Below, in pieces: positions 19,149 through 28,953 of a DNA stretch of 64,000 nucleotides; position 1 is the stretch's first letter, and each line of letters begins with the position of its first letter. Source of the DNA: Xanthocytophaga flava (lineage in GTDB: Bacteria; Bacteroidota; Bacteroidia; Cytophagales; 172606-1); assembly GCA_030068525.1 (NCBI GenBank), contig JASJOS010000018.1:124001-188000 (forward strand), read 5' to 3'. The notes beneath the pieces were generated by a model. That model had not been told where the DNA came from, made no database searches, and worked only from the letters and a program-made list of their open reading frames with translations. The position numbers and the translations under genes were made by a program.

Positions 19149-19186
19149 ACAAGAGGGGTACAAGTATCAGCTTGTACCCCTCTTGT
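19149..19186 (+). terminator. Strong hairpin terminator after the FAD/Rieske gene
   Basis: Two perfect 16-bp arms (19149-19164 and 19171-19186) flank the loop TATCAG, starting 3 bp past the stop codon and followed by TCTTTAG. Confidence 0.7.
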
Positions 19187-19516
19187 TCTTTAGATACATT
19201 TATCTCACTATTCGCCATTGAAGTTAGACCATTTACTCTCACTTCTTCTAGTTATCCCCTGATTACCAGACTACTTATAACGACCAATTGTAGGCAAAAA
19301 CGACCTACCTGTCGAAAATAAAGTATAAAAAGCCTAAATCAATTGCAAGAGTCTAACAAATTTTTGTACTTTATAAATAAGAAATCATCCCTATCAGGAT
19401 GTCTCTATCCTAAACACAATAAACTATTTTATCCTTTAGATTTACTTTACCGTAATAAAGTTTTTGAAAACCATATACTGTCAATAGTATAGTTATTCAC
19501 CTCTCTCCCATTGTGT
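19187..19516. other. Gene-free stretch upstream of the sugar isomerase-like gene
   Basis: AT-rich intergenic DNA after the terminator. No convincing TAnnTTTG promoter or conserved structure was seen, although the promoter for the next gene must lie here. Confidence 0.4.
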
Positions 19517-20533
19517 ATGAAACAGCCACTACTCACAAGACGTAATTTCCTGGAAACTGCAACAACAGCCTTAACAGGAGCAGTTCTTTTGCCACAATCT
19601 GTTTTTAGTGCTCCTGCGATTTTGAAAAATCTGGGTAAACCCAATTCAAAATTCAATGGAGTTCAGATAGGTGTCATCACATACTCATTCAGAAGTTTAC
19701 CCAGCAATGCAGAACAAATTCTCCAATACTGTATTGAGTGTAACATCAGCGCCATTGAGTTGATGGGCAACGTGGCCGAGGCATTTGCAGGAGCACCCCA
19801 TGCTTCTACAGAGCCGATGCAGCCTTTCAGAGGAGTGCCAGGTCAACGACCAGAACTAACACCTGAGCAAAAAGCGGAACAGGCAGCCAAGGCCAAAGAC
19901 ATAACAGATTGGCGGGCAAAAGTTGCTATGGACAAGTTTGAACAGCTTCGTAGCCTATACAAAGCTGCAGGAGTAAGCATATATGCATATAAACCTAATG
20001 CATTTGGAGTTAACAATACAGATAGTGAAATTGACTATGGTCTGCGAGCAGCAAAAGCATTGGGCGCCACCCACGTTACTCTGGAAATGCCAACAGATTT
20101 AGCTCAAACCCAGCGCCTGGCAAATATAGCAGCGAAACATAAAGTCCTGGTTGCTTACCATGGACACCTTCAGCAAACTCCTACCTTATGGGATGTAGCC
20201 TTGGGACAATCTAAATACAATGCCCTAAACTGCGATCTGGGACATTACACCGCAGCAGGATATAATGCATTGGAGCTACTCGAGGCTAAACATGACCGGA
20301 TTGCAAGCGCCCATTTGAAAGACAGACAAAATCCCGCTCATGGAAAAGAAAATCTCCCCTGGGGCACAGGAGACACACCTCTTAAAGATATATTACAACT
20401 TATGCGGAAAAACAAGTACACATTTCCGGGAACTGTTGAACTGGAATACCAGATACCTGAAGGTTCTACAGCAGTAAAGGAAGTTTCCAAGTGTGTAGAA
20501 TACTGCCGCCAAGCACTTGAAAAAAACGGGTAG
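19517..20533 (+). CDS. Tat-exported sugar phosphate isomerase/epimerase-like protein
   Basis: A 338-residue TIM-barrel protein of the xylose-isomerase-like (AP_endonuc_2) family. ATG at 19517 is chosen; an in-frame TTG six bases upstream is unlikely. The N-terminus has a twin-arginine motif (TRRNFLET) followed by a hydrophobic stretch ending VFSAPA, so it should be exported folded. Barrel features include ISAIELMGN, THVTLEMP, VAYHGHLQQ, NCDLGHYTAAG and SAHLKDR, with His, Asp and Glu positions that bind a metal in this family (final Glu in TVELEYQIPEG). A role in degradation of an oxidised sugar or polyol is likely but not demonstrable here. Confidence 0.8.
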   Translation: MKQPLLTRRNFLETATTALTGAVLLPQSVFSAPAILKNLGKPNSKFNGVQIGVITYSFRSLPSNAEQILQYCIECNISAIELMGNVAEAFAGAPHASTEPMQPFRGVPGQRPELTPEQKAEQAAKAKDITDWRAKVAMDKFEQLRSLYKAAGVSIYAYKPNAFGVNNTDSEIDYGLRAAKALGATHVTLEMPTDLAQTQRLANIAAKHKVLVAYHGHLQQTPTLWDVALGQSKYNALNCDLGHYTAAGYNALELLEAKHDRIASAHLKDRQNPAHGKENLPWGTGDTPLKDILQLMRKNKYTFPGTVELEYQIPEGSTAVKEVSKCVEYCRQALEKNG

Positions 20534-20550
20534 AAATGTATTTTCTAAAA

Positions 20551-20600
20551 CAAAAAAGACGCTGGTGTAATTGATTACATCAGCGTCTTTTTTTGTTTTA
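20551..20600. terminator. Bidirectional-type terminator after the isomerase-like gene
   Basis: Arms of 13 bp (GACGCTGGTGTAA at 20558-20570 and TTACATCAGCGTC at 20575-20587, one G-U pair) are preceded by AAACAAAAAA and followed by TTTTTTTGTTTT. Confidence 0.8.
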
Positions 20601-21077
20601 TTATGTCAGAACAAGAAGTAGAAACGACTTCTTGTTGGCATCTTACATATAAATTGTAAAATAACATACAGCTAATAGTATCAGGATCACTCTGCAATAG
20701 AAGACCCAACCAACTGTTTTATTTTTTAAAAAAGAATAAGACAACAAAGTCACCAGGTTGATATAAGTAGTTTTCATGGTATGGATAAAGATAAAATTTG
20801 TAAAACGTAAATAAATACTTACACACTATTCATATTGCTAATCTGACCTACCAAAGTTCTGTAACCCCGTAACAGTCTTTCGTAATACTATACTTATATC
20901 CGTTTCGATTAGAAAAAGTAAGCGATTTCCGAAAAAAATATTACATAAATCTGACATATATTTTTGCAGGCAGACGATAGTCTGTCTGTAGTCTTTAGTT
21001 ATATTCAGGTCCAATTATTTTTAGCCTTGCTTTTATTCTTGTATTTCTACATTTGACATATCTTTCCTAAAAAGTAC
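20588..21077. other. Gene-free stretch upstream of the NADH dehydrogenase gene
   Basis: About 490 bp. It contains an inverted repeat AACAAGAAGT (20610-20619) / ACTTCTTGTT (20627-20636) and the promoter at 21026-21055. A further TATTTTTG box lies at 20959-20966. No ORF is supported. Confidence 0.5.
21027..21055 (+). promoter_or_regulatory. Bacteroidota-type promoter of the NADH dehydrogenase gene
   Basis: TTG (21027-21029), an 18-bp spacer and TACATTTG (21048-21055) match the TTTG/TAnnTTTG promoter of the phylum. Transcription would start near 21061, about 17 bp before the ATG. Confidence 0.55.
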
Positions 21078-22409
21078 ATGGGTAATAAAGCCAGAATTCC
21101 AGACTCCGAAAATCCACGCGTAGTAATCGTTGGTGGCGGATTTGCAGGTATAGAGCTAGCAAAATCGCTGAATGGAGTAAATGTACAGGTAGTGTTGATT
21201 GATAAAACCAATCACCATACCTTTCAGCCTCTTTTGTATCAGGTATCTACAGCCGGACTGGAAGCTGAATCTATTGTTTACCCCTTCCGAAAGATCTTTG
21301 ATGAACAGCCCAATTTCTTTTTTCGTCTGGCTCAGGTGATTTCTGTTGATACACAGACTCAGGTAGTAGAAACCTCTATTGGCTTTCTGAGATACGACTA
21401 TCTGGTGATTGCCACAGGAGCTACTACTAACTTTTATGGGAACAAAGAGATTGAAAAGAATTCCATTCCTATAAAAAATATCGTTGATGCCCTTTCACTA
21501 CGAAATACGATTCTCTCTAACTTTGAAAAAGCGTTGCAAATTGAAGATGATGAACAGTTAAACAGTCTGATTGATTTTGTAATCGTTGGTGGAGGCCCTA
21601 CCGGAGTGGAGTTGGCAGGAGCACTAAGCGAACTGCGTAAACATGTATTTCCAAACGATTATAAAGAACTGGATTTTCTGAAAATGGATATCCATATCAT
21701 CCAGAGCGGTCCACGTATATTGAATGGCATGTCAGAGGAAGCATCACTGAAAGCACTGCAGTTTTTAGAGAATCTGAATGTAAAGGTGTGGCTCAACAAA
21801 CGGGTAGAATCGTATGATGGATACACGGTGGTGCTCGATTCTGGTGAGAAACTGATTACTCGCACGCTTATCTGGGCAGCAGGTGTATCCGGAGCCCCTA
21901 TCGAAGGACTGGATAAAAAATGTATTCTCAAAGGATCACGTATACAGGTAGACGAATACAGCAAAGTTGTTGGGTATAACAATATTTTTGCCATTGGAGA
22001 TATTGCAGCAATGGTCACACCTGACAATCCTCAGGGACATCCAATGATGGCCCAACCTGCTATTCAGCAGGGTAGGCTATTAGGTGAGAATCTGACCTGT
22101 ATCCTCACTGGAAAACCTTTAAAGCCCTTTCACTATAAAGACCAGGGATCTATGGCTACTATTGGGCGTCACCGGGCTGTTGCGGATCTGAAAATCAGTA
22201 AAAGGGAATATAAAATGCAAGGTTGGTTTGCCTGGTTTATCTGGATGTTTGTCCATCTGATATCAATCATTGGCTTTCGAAACCGCCTGTTTGTATTTCT
22301 TAACTGGATATGGAGTTATATAAGTTATGATAAAGGTATACGTCTCATCATTGGCAATCCCAAATCCAATAAGCCTGTAGAAGAAGAAGTTCCCAAAGCA
22401 CTTAACTAG
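21078..22409 (+). CDS. ndh: Type II NADH:quinone oxidoreductase (NDH-2)
   Basis: A 443-residue flavoprotein with two Rossmann motifs: FAD-binding VIVGGGFAGIELAKSL (about 15-30) and NADH-binding VIVGGGPTGVELAGAL (about 170-185). The FAD domain closes with NNIFAIGDIAA, and the segment GHPMMAQPAIQQG is typical of NDH-2. A hydrophobic C-terminal stretch (WFAWFIWMFVHLISIIGF and FLNWIWSYI, about 380-420) anchors it to the inner-membrane face. It transfers electrons from NADH to quinone without pumping protons. It is a single gene with its own promoter and converges with the next gene. Confidence 0.87.
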   Translation: MGNKARIPDSENPRVVIVGGGFAGIELAKSLNGVNVQVVLIDKTNHHTFQPLLYQVSTAGLEAESIVYPFRKIFDEQPNFFFRLAQVISVDTQTQVVETSIGFLRYDYLVIATGATTNFYGNKEIEKNSIPIKNIVDALSLRNTILSNFEKALQIEDDEQLNSLIDFVIVGGGPTGVELAGALSELRKHVFPNDYKELDFLKMDIHIIQSGPRILNGMSEEASLKALQFLENLNVKVWLNKRVESYDGYTVVLDSGEKLITRTLIWAAGVSGAPIEGLDKKCILKGSRIQVDEYSKVVGYNNIFAIGDIAAMVTPDNPQGHPMMAQPAIQQGRLLGENLTCILTGKPLKPFHYKDQGSMATIGRHRAVADLKISKREYKMQGWFAWFIWMFVHLISIIGFRNRLFVFLNWIWSYISYDKGIRLIIGNPKSNKPVEEEVPKALN

Positions 22410-22454
22410 CTAATGGAGAGGTGACATTATTAACTTAGTGCGTTCTACAATAGA

Positions 22455-23441
22455 CTACCAGCCTGAGAGAGCTAGCATAAGGCTTTGCAAATCCTGGTTA
22501 ATGGAACGTACAGAGGACTGCAATTGATTTAACATATTGGCTCTGGTATGGAGATCATCTTGCTGATACTCTCCACCAGGGCCAAAATATAAGGTTACTT
22601 CCCGGCTGTTCATCTCATTCAATGCATACGCCTGCCATCGCTTCCGGATATTTTGAATGACAGATAGTTGAGCAGTATTGCTAAATGATTTCTCATTTAA
22701 CATATACCATACAAAAGGAGAATAGATAGAAGAGTTAAGGTTTTCGTTCCAGATATCTGTAAGCAGATTGCGTTTATGCTCTACAAACAAGGTTTTATGC
22801 GATGAAAATGCAGCCATCCCTCCCAGTACAGCACTTATGAGTCCACCTCCAATGCCTACTACTTTATTTGTTTGTTCATTATCAACCAAAGCAGTCGCGC
22901 CTGTAGTGACAGCCCCAATAACGATAGATAATATGGTCAGCTTTCTGATTCGTTTTTCATCTTTCTGATCCAGGTAAGTTGCCAGCTGATCGGCATGTTC
23001 TCCGGCACAATCCAGTTCGGCAGCCAGACTTGCAATCTCCGTAGAAGCCAGATGCAAACGGCTCTGTATTTTGCTTTGTATAATAGTTTGTTCTAATCGG
23101 GTATCTGTTGTAACATTTTTCTTTGCTCTCATCCACTGTTGCAGCAAGGGTATAATTCCAACTGCATTGGCTACCAGAAGATCGTGTCGGGAAAATCGCC
23201 GGACCAGACTTGTATCTTCATTCAGGATTGATTCGATATTGGCTTTAGGCAAGTACAGTGTATCATATGTATAACTAAGAGCAGGTGCACAATAATCTGC
23301 CGAACGAACTCCCGACCTGTTTTGAGAAAAAGAGACAGAACTGATAGCCACAACACTCAGGCTCAGATATACAATCTTACAAATCAGACGTTCTCTCATA
23401 TTATGCATACTATCCAGAGTATAAATAAGTCTTTTCATCAT
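22455..23441 (-). CDS. Hypothetical exported or membrane protein
   Basis: A 328-residue protein with an N-terminal signal or anchor (VYLSLSVVAISSVSFSQ). The start is uncertain: Met15 (23399) gives a more ordinary signal peptide. Two hydrophobic glycine/alanine-rich segments lie near residues 170-187 (LTILSIVIGAVTTGATAL) and 195-212 (VVGIGGGLISAVLGGMAAF), so the protein may form a membrane hairpin, with helical flanks before and after. I do not recognise a family. It lies between the NADH dehydrogenase and the XRE/S24 regulator, 181 bp downstream of the latter on the same strand. Confidence 0.6.
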   Translation of the reverse strand: MMKRLIYTLDSMHNMRERLICKIVYLSLSVVAISSVSFSQNRSGVRSADYCAPALSYTYDTLYLPKANIESILNEDTSLVRRFSRHDLLVANAVGIIPLLQQWMRAKKNVTTDTRLEQTIIQSKIQSRLHLASTEIASLAAELDCAGEHADQLATYLDQKDEKRIRKLTILSIVIGAVTTGATALVDNEQTNKVVGIGGGLISAVLGGMAAFSSHKTLFVEHKRNLLTDIWNENLNSSIYSPFVWYMLNEKSFSNTAQLSVIQNIRKRWQAYALNEMNSREVTLYFGPGGEYQQDDLHTRANMLNQLQSSVRSINQDLQSLMLALSGW

Positions 23442-23557
23442 TTGCTTTTATACACCTCCAAGTTTCATGTTGCTAAATGCATAAAAGACGAAGAAAGATT
23501 CGTTACAATAATAAGAGAAAAGCACCTCGAATGTAAGCACAAACACCTATTTAAAAT

Positions 23558-23600
23558 GAATCAGGGTTTACAGGAAAATACTCCCTTGCAAACCCTGAAA
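23558..23600 (-). terminator. Hairpin after the XRE/S24 gene
   Basis: TCAGGGTTT (23561-23569) pairs with AAACCCTGA (23590-23598), between the XRE/S24 stop and the next minus-strand start. The T-tract on the minus strand is weak. Confidence 0.45.
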
Positions 23601-23622
23601 ATAAAATGGTACAATGCCAACT

Positions 23623-24336
23623 CTACTCAATCAGTTCATATGTTTTGTATTCAGCCTTCCATATAGCAATCACATCACTGAGTCCTACCCACATTTCTCC
23701 ATGGTCAGGATTATCACTTACCAGCAATAAACGCCCTTCTTCATATTTACGAACCCGCTTTACAATCAGCATGCCTGTTCGCAAGGATAGTACATGAACT
23801 CCCTGGGCATACTGCCAGTTACCATCTTCTACCCAGGTACACAAAATGCGACACCCCGGCTTGATGGCTGGATACATGGAATAGTTGATTACTTTAAAAA
23901 CGACAGTCTTTCCATCATACCGTACACCTGGCTCTTTTACGACACTCTCCTGCTCCAGATTGGAAAGTTCTTTCCAGTCATAGACAAAACTACCATCTAC
24001 ATTTTCCAGAAAGGTTGCACTCACAGACAAAGGAATGATAGGAATTCGGAGACGTTTTATCTGTCTGTCATTCAAACGATCTATTTCTGCAATATTGACT
24101 TCTCGAGTATGAGTCTCTGCTCCTTCGGGTTCTATTCCTTCTTCAATAAAATCTACAGTGGTATGATACAAACTTGCCAGTGCATCCAGAATATGGCGTT
24201 TGATCTTAATAGAGGAGTCTGATTCATACGCATCAATACGACCGTGTGATAGCCCTATTTTTTCTGATACTTCCCGTAAAGTAAGGCCAGATTGCCGACG
24301 AAGTTTTGATAAACGAATAGCGCGGTTTTGAGACAT
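23623..24336 (-). CDS. XRE-family repressor with C-terminal S24 (LexA/CI-type) peptidase domain
   Basis: A 237-residue regulator. ATG at 24336 is chosen; the longer frame begins with TTG. Residues 5-65 form an XRE helix-turn-helix (KLRRQSGLTLREVSEKIGLS) and the C-terminal half is an S24 domain with the Ser-containing NYSMYPAIKPG and the Lys-containing LIVKRV, the Ser/Lys pair used by LexA and CI for autocleavage or its remnant. It resembles phage-type repressors, yet no integrase, terminase or structural gene is present, so it is probably a chromosomal stress regulator. Its target is unknown. Confidence 0.8.
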   Translation of the reverse strand: MSQNRAIRLSKLRRQSGLTLREVSEKIGLSHGRIDAYESDSSIKIKRHILDALASLYHTTVDFIEEGIEPEGAETHTREVNIAEIDRLNDRQIKRLRIPIIPLSVSATFLENVDGSFVYDWKELSNLEQESVVKEPGVRYDGKTVVFKVINYSMYPAIKPGCRILCTWVEDGNWQYAQGVHVLSLRTGMLIVKRVRKYEEGRLLLVSDNPDHGEMWVGLSDVIAIWKAEYKTYELIE

Positions 24337-24699
24337 AGAAAACAAGTAAGTAAGCGAATGAAAGAAATTAATCAGACCTATTCAAATGTAATAAGACTAA
24401 CTAGCATAAGAATCAATACAAAAACAATACATCTAGCGCCTGTCAGGCTTTAACGTATTAAAAAACGATATTTCTCTCTTTAAAAATATAAACCAAATAA
24501 CAATATACTACAATTAAATACTACTCTGCAACGGCAAAAATAATAAACAACAATACTTTTCAATAAAAAATTATTAAAAACAGAAAACTAAATTATACAC
24601 ACCGCTGACTACTAACACATTACTTCCTACATAAACAGAAAGCCCTGACTTAATAAATCAGAGCTTTTTGTTTGATAATGACGGTGACAGGTATGATGT
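24337..24699. other. AT-rich gene-free stretch
   Basis: Strongly AT-rich, with A-runs between 24460 and 24600. It holds the unidentified promoter of the XRE/S24 gene and the terminator of the glycosidase gene. No ORF or repeat family was recognised. Confidence 0.45.
24638..24670 (-). terminator. Terminator after the glycosidase gene
   Basis: AAAGCTCTGA and TCAGGGCTTT pair on the minus strand around an AT-rich loop, 30 bp past the stop codon at 24700; the plus strand has a T-run on its own side (24665-24669). Confidence 0.55.
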
Positions 24700-27111
24700 C
24701 TACTGTTTGATAATACGGGATGAAGCTTTTCGCCCGTTGCGTGTTGTATAAGTGAGACAGTATTGACCTGAAGGCAGCTGAGATGTATTCACATAACATT
24801 TGTTACCTTGTGTCGTATAGGGGAGCTTATAGGAAGTACCTAACAGCGTATATGCCACTACTGAACGAATTGTTGTTGCATCTTCCACCTCAATAACTAA
24901 ATAATTGCCAGTAGGATTAGGGTACAATAATCCGAAGGTACTTGTATTTTTCTCTGTAGCAGTAGGTCCAGGAGATATGTAGGCTATCTTATACGCCAGA
25001 TCTTTTCGGAATGAAGGCAAAGGGACAGTAAGAGAATCTGTTGTTGCTGTAATCTGGCTCTGGCCTACCAAATCACCTGTTACTGGATTCATAAATGAAA
25101 CATCATAGATTCCTTTCTCCATCTTTCCAATCTTTAGGGAAGCACTACTGATTACGGTAATAGTTGTAGAGTCAGCCCACTCACCATAGGATGTATTGTT
25201 CACATACCCATAGGCCTTTTTAGTACCTGTAAACCCAAATGCCTCCAACGGACGAATAGCCACATTGCTAAACTGAATCTGACCAAACTGTATGCAATCC
25301 TGACCAGAATTAAATAGCCGAATCACATGTTGTCCGGCAGGGAGAGAGCCTATCGTAAATACTCCTTTAGCTGTAACATTCCAGGTTGTTTTCAGCGTAT
25401 TATCAACATAGACCTCTATTGTCTTGGTTCCTGAACCGGATAGGTCGTTGACCTGCAAGGTAACAGAGCCTGTACCTTGAAAAGTAACTGTAAATCGAAG
25501 GTCCCGGTTACGATTCTGCCAGGAGCCGTGAATATAATTTGTCAAAGTGGTTGTGCTGGAGGCATTACCTGAGGCATCAATAGTGCTGGTAAATGGGTCT
25601 GGACTGTTTGTTCCTGACCAGTCTGACACTCCGGGAGCCACATTGACTGTACCTATTATGACCGGATTATTGGCAAACGGAATTGTACGTGATACCCCAT
25701 CCGTCTCATGTACAATATCTATCTCATTCATAAACTGGCTAAAGGGCTTATACATACTGTATAATCCTTTGGCTTCGATATAGGTATCCCAAAACCAAAA
25801 CATAGCAGGTGCTCCACTCATCATACTTGTCCACATGGTTTTGCGTACATGATCTCCCCAGTTATCCGGGTGTGAGCCATTCTGCGGATATTCAGTTCCA
25901 CTGCCAAACTCTCCATTCATCATGGATTTGGTATAGGGAATAAATGTTTGTATCTGGTTATACACAACCTTATCAATACTACCTGAATAGGTATGCCACT
26001 GAAGCTGATCCATGGCAACATTGTCATTCAACAAAGGAAGAGTAGAATTATCTTTCCCACTACTGGTATTGACAATATGTTGGTTTACGTCAACGGATTT
26101 AAGATACTGACTCATTTCGTCATGCCAGCTATCGATTGCGGTATTTGTGCCGTCTGAATATTCTACCTCATTAAACAACTCCCAGCTCATAATAGCAGGC
26201 GAATATCCCCATCTCGCCACAATGTAGCGATACATTTTCTGTGTTTGCTTTTTGGCGTCTGCGTTGGTAAAAAAATCACCTGCATTGGCAAGAAAACCGC
26301 CATTGGTTGTATTGTATGGGTTATCATCCCACTCTGGATTGACCTTGGTTGAGTACTGTCCATGATGTTGTAATACCAGCTGCATATACACGCCATTAGC
26401 CTCACACAATGCTACTGTTGAGTCGAGTATACCTGCAGCAGACTGGCTATACTTTCCCAATCCATTGTACCACCCCGACCAATGATCAGGCTTCCATTCA
26501 AGTGCTTGCCGGGCAAAGTCTGTAAGCCAGTATCGCATCCAGTTCACCCCATTAGGACTCATACGCTGTGCAATCCATGTGTGATAAAAATCTACCAGAC
26601 TTCCGTTGTTCCAACACAGGTTGTATCCAATAGGATAATAGGGTGTCTGATTATCAAAACGCATAAACTGTTTATTACCAGCATCAATCCGAACAAAACC
26701 TTTTGCACTACCTGCTGTCACAGTAAAAGATATAGGATCAGACACAGTCGTTGTGCCATCCACAATCTTTATCCTGATTTGATAACTGCCTGCCAGCACA
26801 GGTGTATAACGAAGCTTCCAGGACGCTCCTGCAGCACTTTCGGTAGCTGAGTTAGCAGTGAATATGGCAGGAATGTAATAAAAGCAGGGTACCACTACAG
26901 TTTTATTTCCGGGTGTTGTTATTTCAGCGTCTACTTTTACAATATCAGGATCATAGGGATTGATATATATTTGACTAATCTGAAAGGTTAGTTCTGCCTT
27001 CTCATACTGCTGAAATGATGTTTTGTTAAGAACAGGAGCTTGAATAATGCCTGCAACACCTGTGTATATATGAAACATACACATACTTACTATGATAAAG
27101 AGTCTCTTCAT
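24700..27111 (-). CDS. Secreted clan-A glycoside hydrolase with DUF5060-like domain and T9SS sorting domain
   Basis: An 803-residue exported protein with a signal peptide and an N-terminal Ig-like DUF5060-type domain (about 25-140). The (beta/alpha)8 hydrolase domain has candidate acid/base Glu315 in WELFNEVEY and nucleophile Glu401 in MNGEFGSG, the spacing expected of GH5/GH39-like enzymes. A jelly-roll carbohydrate-binding-like region follows (about 500-620). The C-terminus is a type A sorting domain (LLYPNPTGNYLVIEV), so it should be secreted through T9SS. Substrate cannot be told from sequence. It is the gene nearest to the SusCD locus that could supply its enzyme. Confidence 0.8.
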   Translation of the reverse strand: MKRLFIIVSMCMFHIYTGVAGIIQAPVLNKTSFQQYEKAELTFQISQIYINPYDPDIVKVDAEITTPGNKTVVVPCFYYIPAIFTANSATESAAGASWKLRYTPVLAGSYQIRIKIVDGTTTVSDPISFTVTAGSAKGFVRIDAGNKQFMRFDNQTPYYPIGYNLCWNNGSLVDFYHTWIAQRMSPNGVNWMRYWLTDFARQALEWKPDHWSGWYNGLGKYSQSAAGILDSTVALCEANGVYMQLVLQHHGQYSTKVNPEWDDNPYNTTNGGFLANAGDFFTNADAKKQTQKMYRYIVARWGYSPAIMSWELFNEVEYSDGTNTAIDSWHDEMSQYLKSVDVNQHIVNTSSGKDNSTLPLLNDNVAMDQLQWHTYSGSIDKVVYNQIQTFIPYTKSMMNGEFGSGTEYPQNGSHPDNWGDHVRKTMWTSMMSGAPAMFWFWDTYIEAKGLYSMYKPFSQFMNEIDIVHETDGVSRTIPFANNPVIIGTVNVAPGVSDWSGTNSPDPFTSTIDASGNASSTTTLTNYIHGSWQNRNRDLRFTVTFQGTGSVTLQVNDLSGSGTKTIEVYVDNTLKTTWNVTAKGVFTIGSLPAGQHVIRLFNSGQDCIQFGQIQFSNVAIRPLEAFGFTGTKKAYGYVNNTSYGEWADSTTITVISSASLKIGKMEKGIYDVSFMNPVTGDLVGQSQITATTDSLTVPLPSFRKDLAYKIAYISPGPTATEKNTSTFGLLYPNPTGNYLVIEVEDATTIRSVVAYTLLGTSYKLPYTTQGNKCYVNTSQLPSGQYCLTYTTRNGRKASSRIIKQ

Positions 27112-27333
27112 GAGAGGTTAATTTAATGGAGGAGTCTGTGTAAACCTGATTTTGTAAGTGGAGTCCAATTGCAATACTGGAAACAATCGTTGAGATTAGC
27201 TTTTCTAACTATCAATCTATTTCTGGAAATAATAGTACCACAAATTGGAGTAGTAAAAAAGATAAGTACAGCTTTGTGTTATACAATGATAAGATTGTAC
27301 AGTCTTCCATAGTATGTAACTTCACATAATAGT

Positions 27334-28584
27334 TCAGGCTAATGTCTGAATAAACTTCTCCAGTGTTTCCTCCTCTTCTACCTGTAATTTTTTTCTAAGC
27401 CGATGCCGGGCTTTCTTTACACTCTCAGGAGCAATTCCAAGAATAGTTGCAGACTCTTTTAGGGATAAATTAAGTTTGATTAAAGCAGAAAGTCTAAGCT
27501 CTGCCTGAGTGATATCAGAATAGTGATAATGTAAAGTAGCAAAAAAGAGAGGATATACACTTTCAAAGTCTGTTCTGAACTGCTGCCAGGATTCCTCTGT
27601 AAGGATTCGGGATTGTAAGATAACCTTTATCTTTTCAACAATTTCAGTATCAACAGAGCCCTCACTTTCAGACCGATTATTTTTTAATTCTTCCAGTTCA
27701 TACTGTATAGTTTCAATGATCTGATTTTTTTCAAGTATTGTCTGTGTGTATATTTCAAGCTTTTGCCGTTGTGTTTCCCTTAATGTTATATTCTGTACAA
27801 TAATTTGCTGATGCTTCTCTTTAAGTTCCTTATTCTGTCTGGCAATCTCTGCGGTTCGTTCTACAACCACTTTTTCCAAGGTCATATTCTGTTCAGCAAG
27901 TAAACGTGCATTTTCCTCCCTGACTTCCTTAAGTCGCTCAGCCGTTATGAGCCGTTTATGAGTATGAAAAGCAGTAAAGAGCAATGTAGGCACACACAAA
28001 AGAAGCAGGAGGAACTGCACCAGATAGATCCTTTTCTCAGCCTCATCATATCGGCGTTGTGAATTGAGATTGATAGTATCCTCGTAGCCATGAATGGTTC
28101 GCATAAACCTTTCATATTGAAGCCATAAATGATATCCCTTATCCAGATTGGCCAAACGTTCAAATTCACTATAGTTTTTCTGATCAAACAACACTTTCAT
28201 GTCCATACATAAATGAACATAGGCATTAATAGAATCTTTCAATTGGTAAAATTCTGTAAGTGGATAATTTTGCTTCCGCAAAGGCTGTTCAATTGTCAGG
28301 TAGATAGAATCTTTGTCTTCATTGGCAAAGTAGAGAGGGGGTAAATACCTAGTATCTTTAAACAAAGCATATCCCCGCAAAGCAAGGTCAGCATTATGTA
28401 TGATATAAATTGCCTGAGATACCGCTACCTTTATCTCTTCTGCTTGTTTTTGCAACTGTCTGTTCTCCTGCATAATTCTGTTGTTGCGATATGTAAATAC
28501 TATATTTAACAGAAGTAGCATAATAATGATAACAACTCCCAGAAAGAGAGCCTGTTTGCTGATAAACTGTTTTGCGGCTGTCAT
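27334..28584 (-). CDS. Membrane-bound CHASE3-like, coiled-coil, LuxR-type HTH regulator
   Basis: A 416-residue protein; ATG at 28584 is chosen over a TTG four codons upstream. TM1 lies near residues 12-30 and TM2 near 185-205, bracketing an extracytoplasmic helical CHASE3-like sensor (NADLALRGYALFKDTRYL). A long coiled coil (about 215-300) leads to a C-terminal helix-turn-helix (LSLKESATILGIAPESVKKARHRLRKKL, two parts) resembling LuxR/sigma region 4. No kinase or phospho-acceptor domain is present, so sensing and DNA binding sit in one chain and the protein may bind DNA while in the membrane. It lies downstream of the GAF and receiver genes on the same strand. Confidence 0.75.
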   Translation of the reverse strand: MTAAKQFISKQALFLGVVIIIMLLLLNIVFTYRNNRIMQENRQLQKQAEEIKVAVSQAIYIIHNADLALRGYALFKDTRYLPPLYFANEDKDSIYLTIEQPLRKQNYPLTEFYQLKDSINAYVHLCMDMKVLFDQKNYSEFERLANLDKGYHLWLQYERFMRTIHGYEDTINLNSQRRYDEAEKRIYLVQFLLLLLCVPTLLFTAFHTHKRLITAERLKEVREENARLLAEQNMTLEKVVVERTAEIARQNKELKEKHQQIIVQNITLRETQRQKLEIYTQTILEKNQIIETIQYELEELKNNRSESEGSVDTEIVEKIKVILQSRILTEESWQQFRTDFESVYPLFFATLHYHYSDITQAELRLSALIKLNLSLKESATILGIAPESVKKARHRLRKKLQVEEEETLEKFIQTLA

Positions 28585-28953
28585 TGTATACTTCAATTAT
28601 CTGTCAGATATACCATCCAATACAGTAGACGAACTGTATATACAACTGCTTATACTCATTTAACAACAGACAAGCCGCACTATAAAAGTTATCCCAAGAC
28701 GTAATCTTGTTTATAGAGAGCTAGTCTGTATCTCCTAGTAGGAAAGTAACTAAAATTACACATAAAGGCGGGAAGCACAATAGGTAATGTTACAATCAGT
28801 TATCTGGGTAAGTCTGACAAGAAATGTGTTTTAATGGGTAAATAGTGGTTAGTATTCCGGAAGAGGTTATAGGAGACTTTATAGTAGATTTTTGAAAACC
28901 TGATAATATACTATCATAATTAGCAGGATCATCAGGTAGTACAACAATATAAA
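28585..28953. other. Gene-free stretch between the CHASE3 regulator and the GAF gene
   Basis: 369 bp between two minus-strand genes. I see no promoter box or hairpin beyond a weak ACCTGAT/ATCAGGT pair near 28898-28939. Confidence 0.4.

Noticed and set aside
24460-24600. AT-rich stretch as a replication origin or horizontal-transfer scar
   Set aside because: No DnaA-box cluster, direct repeats or flanking integrase; similar AT content occurs in other gaps.
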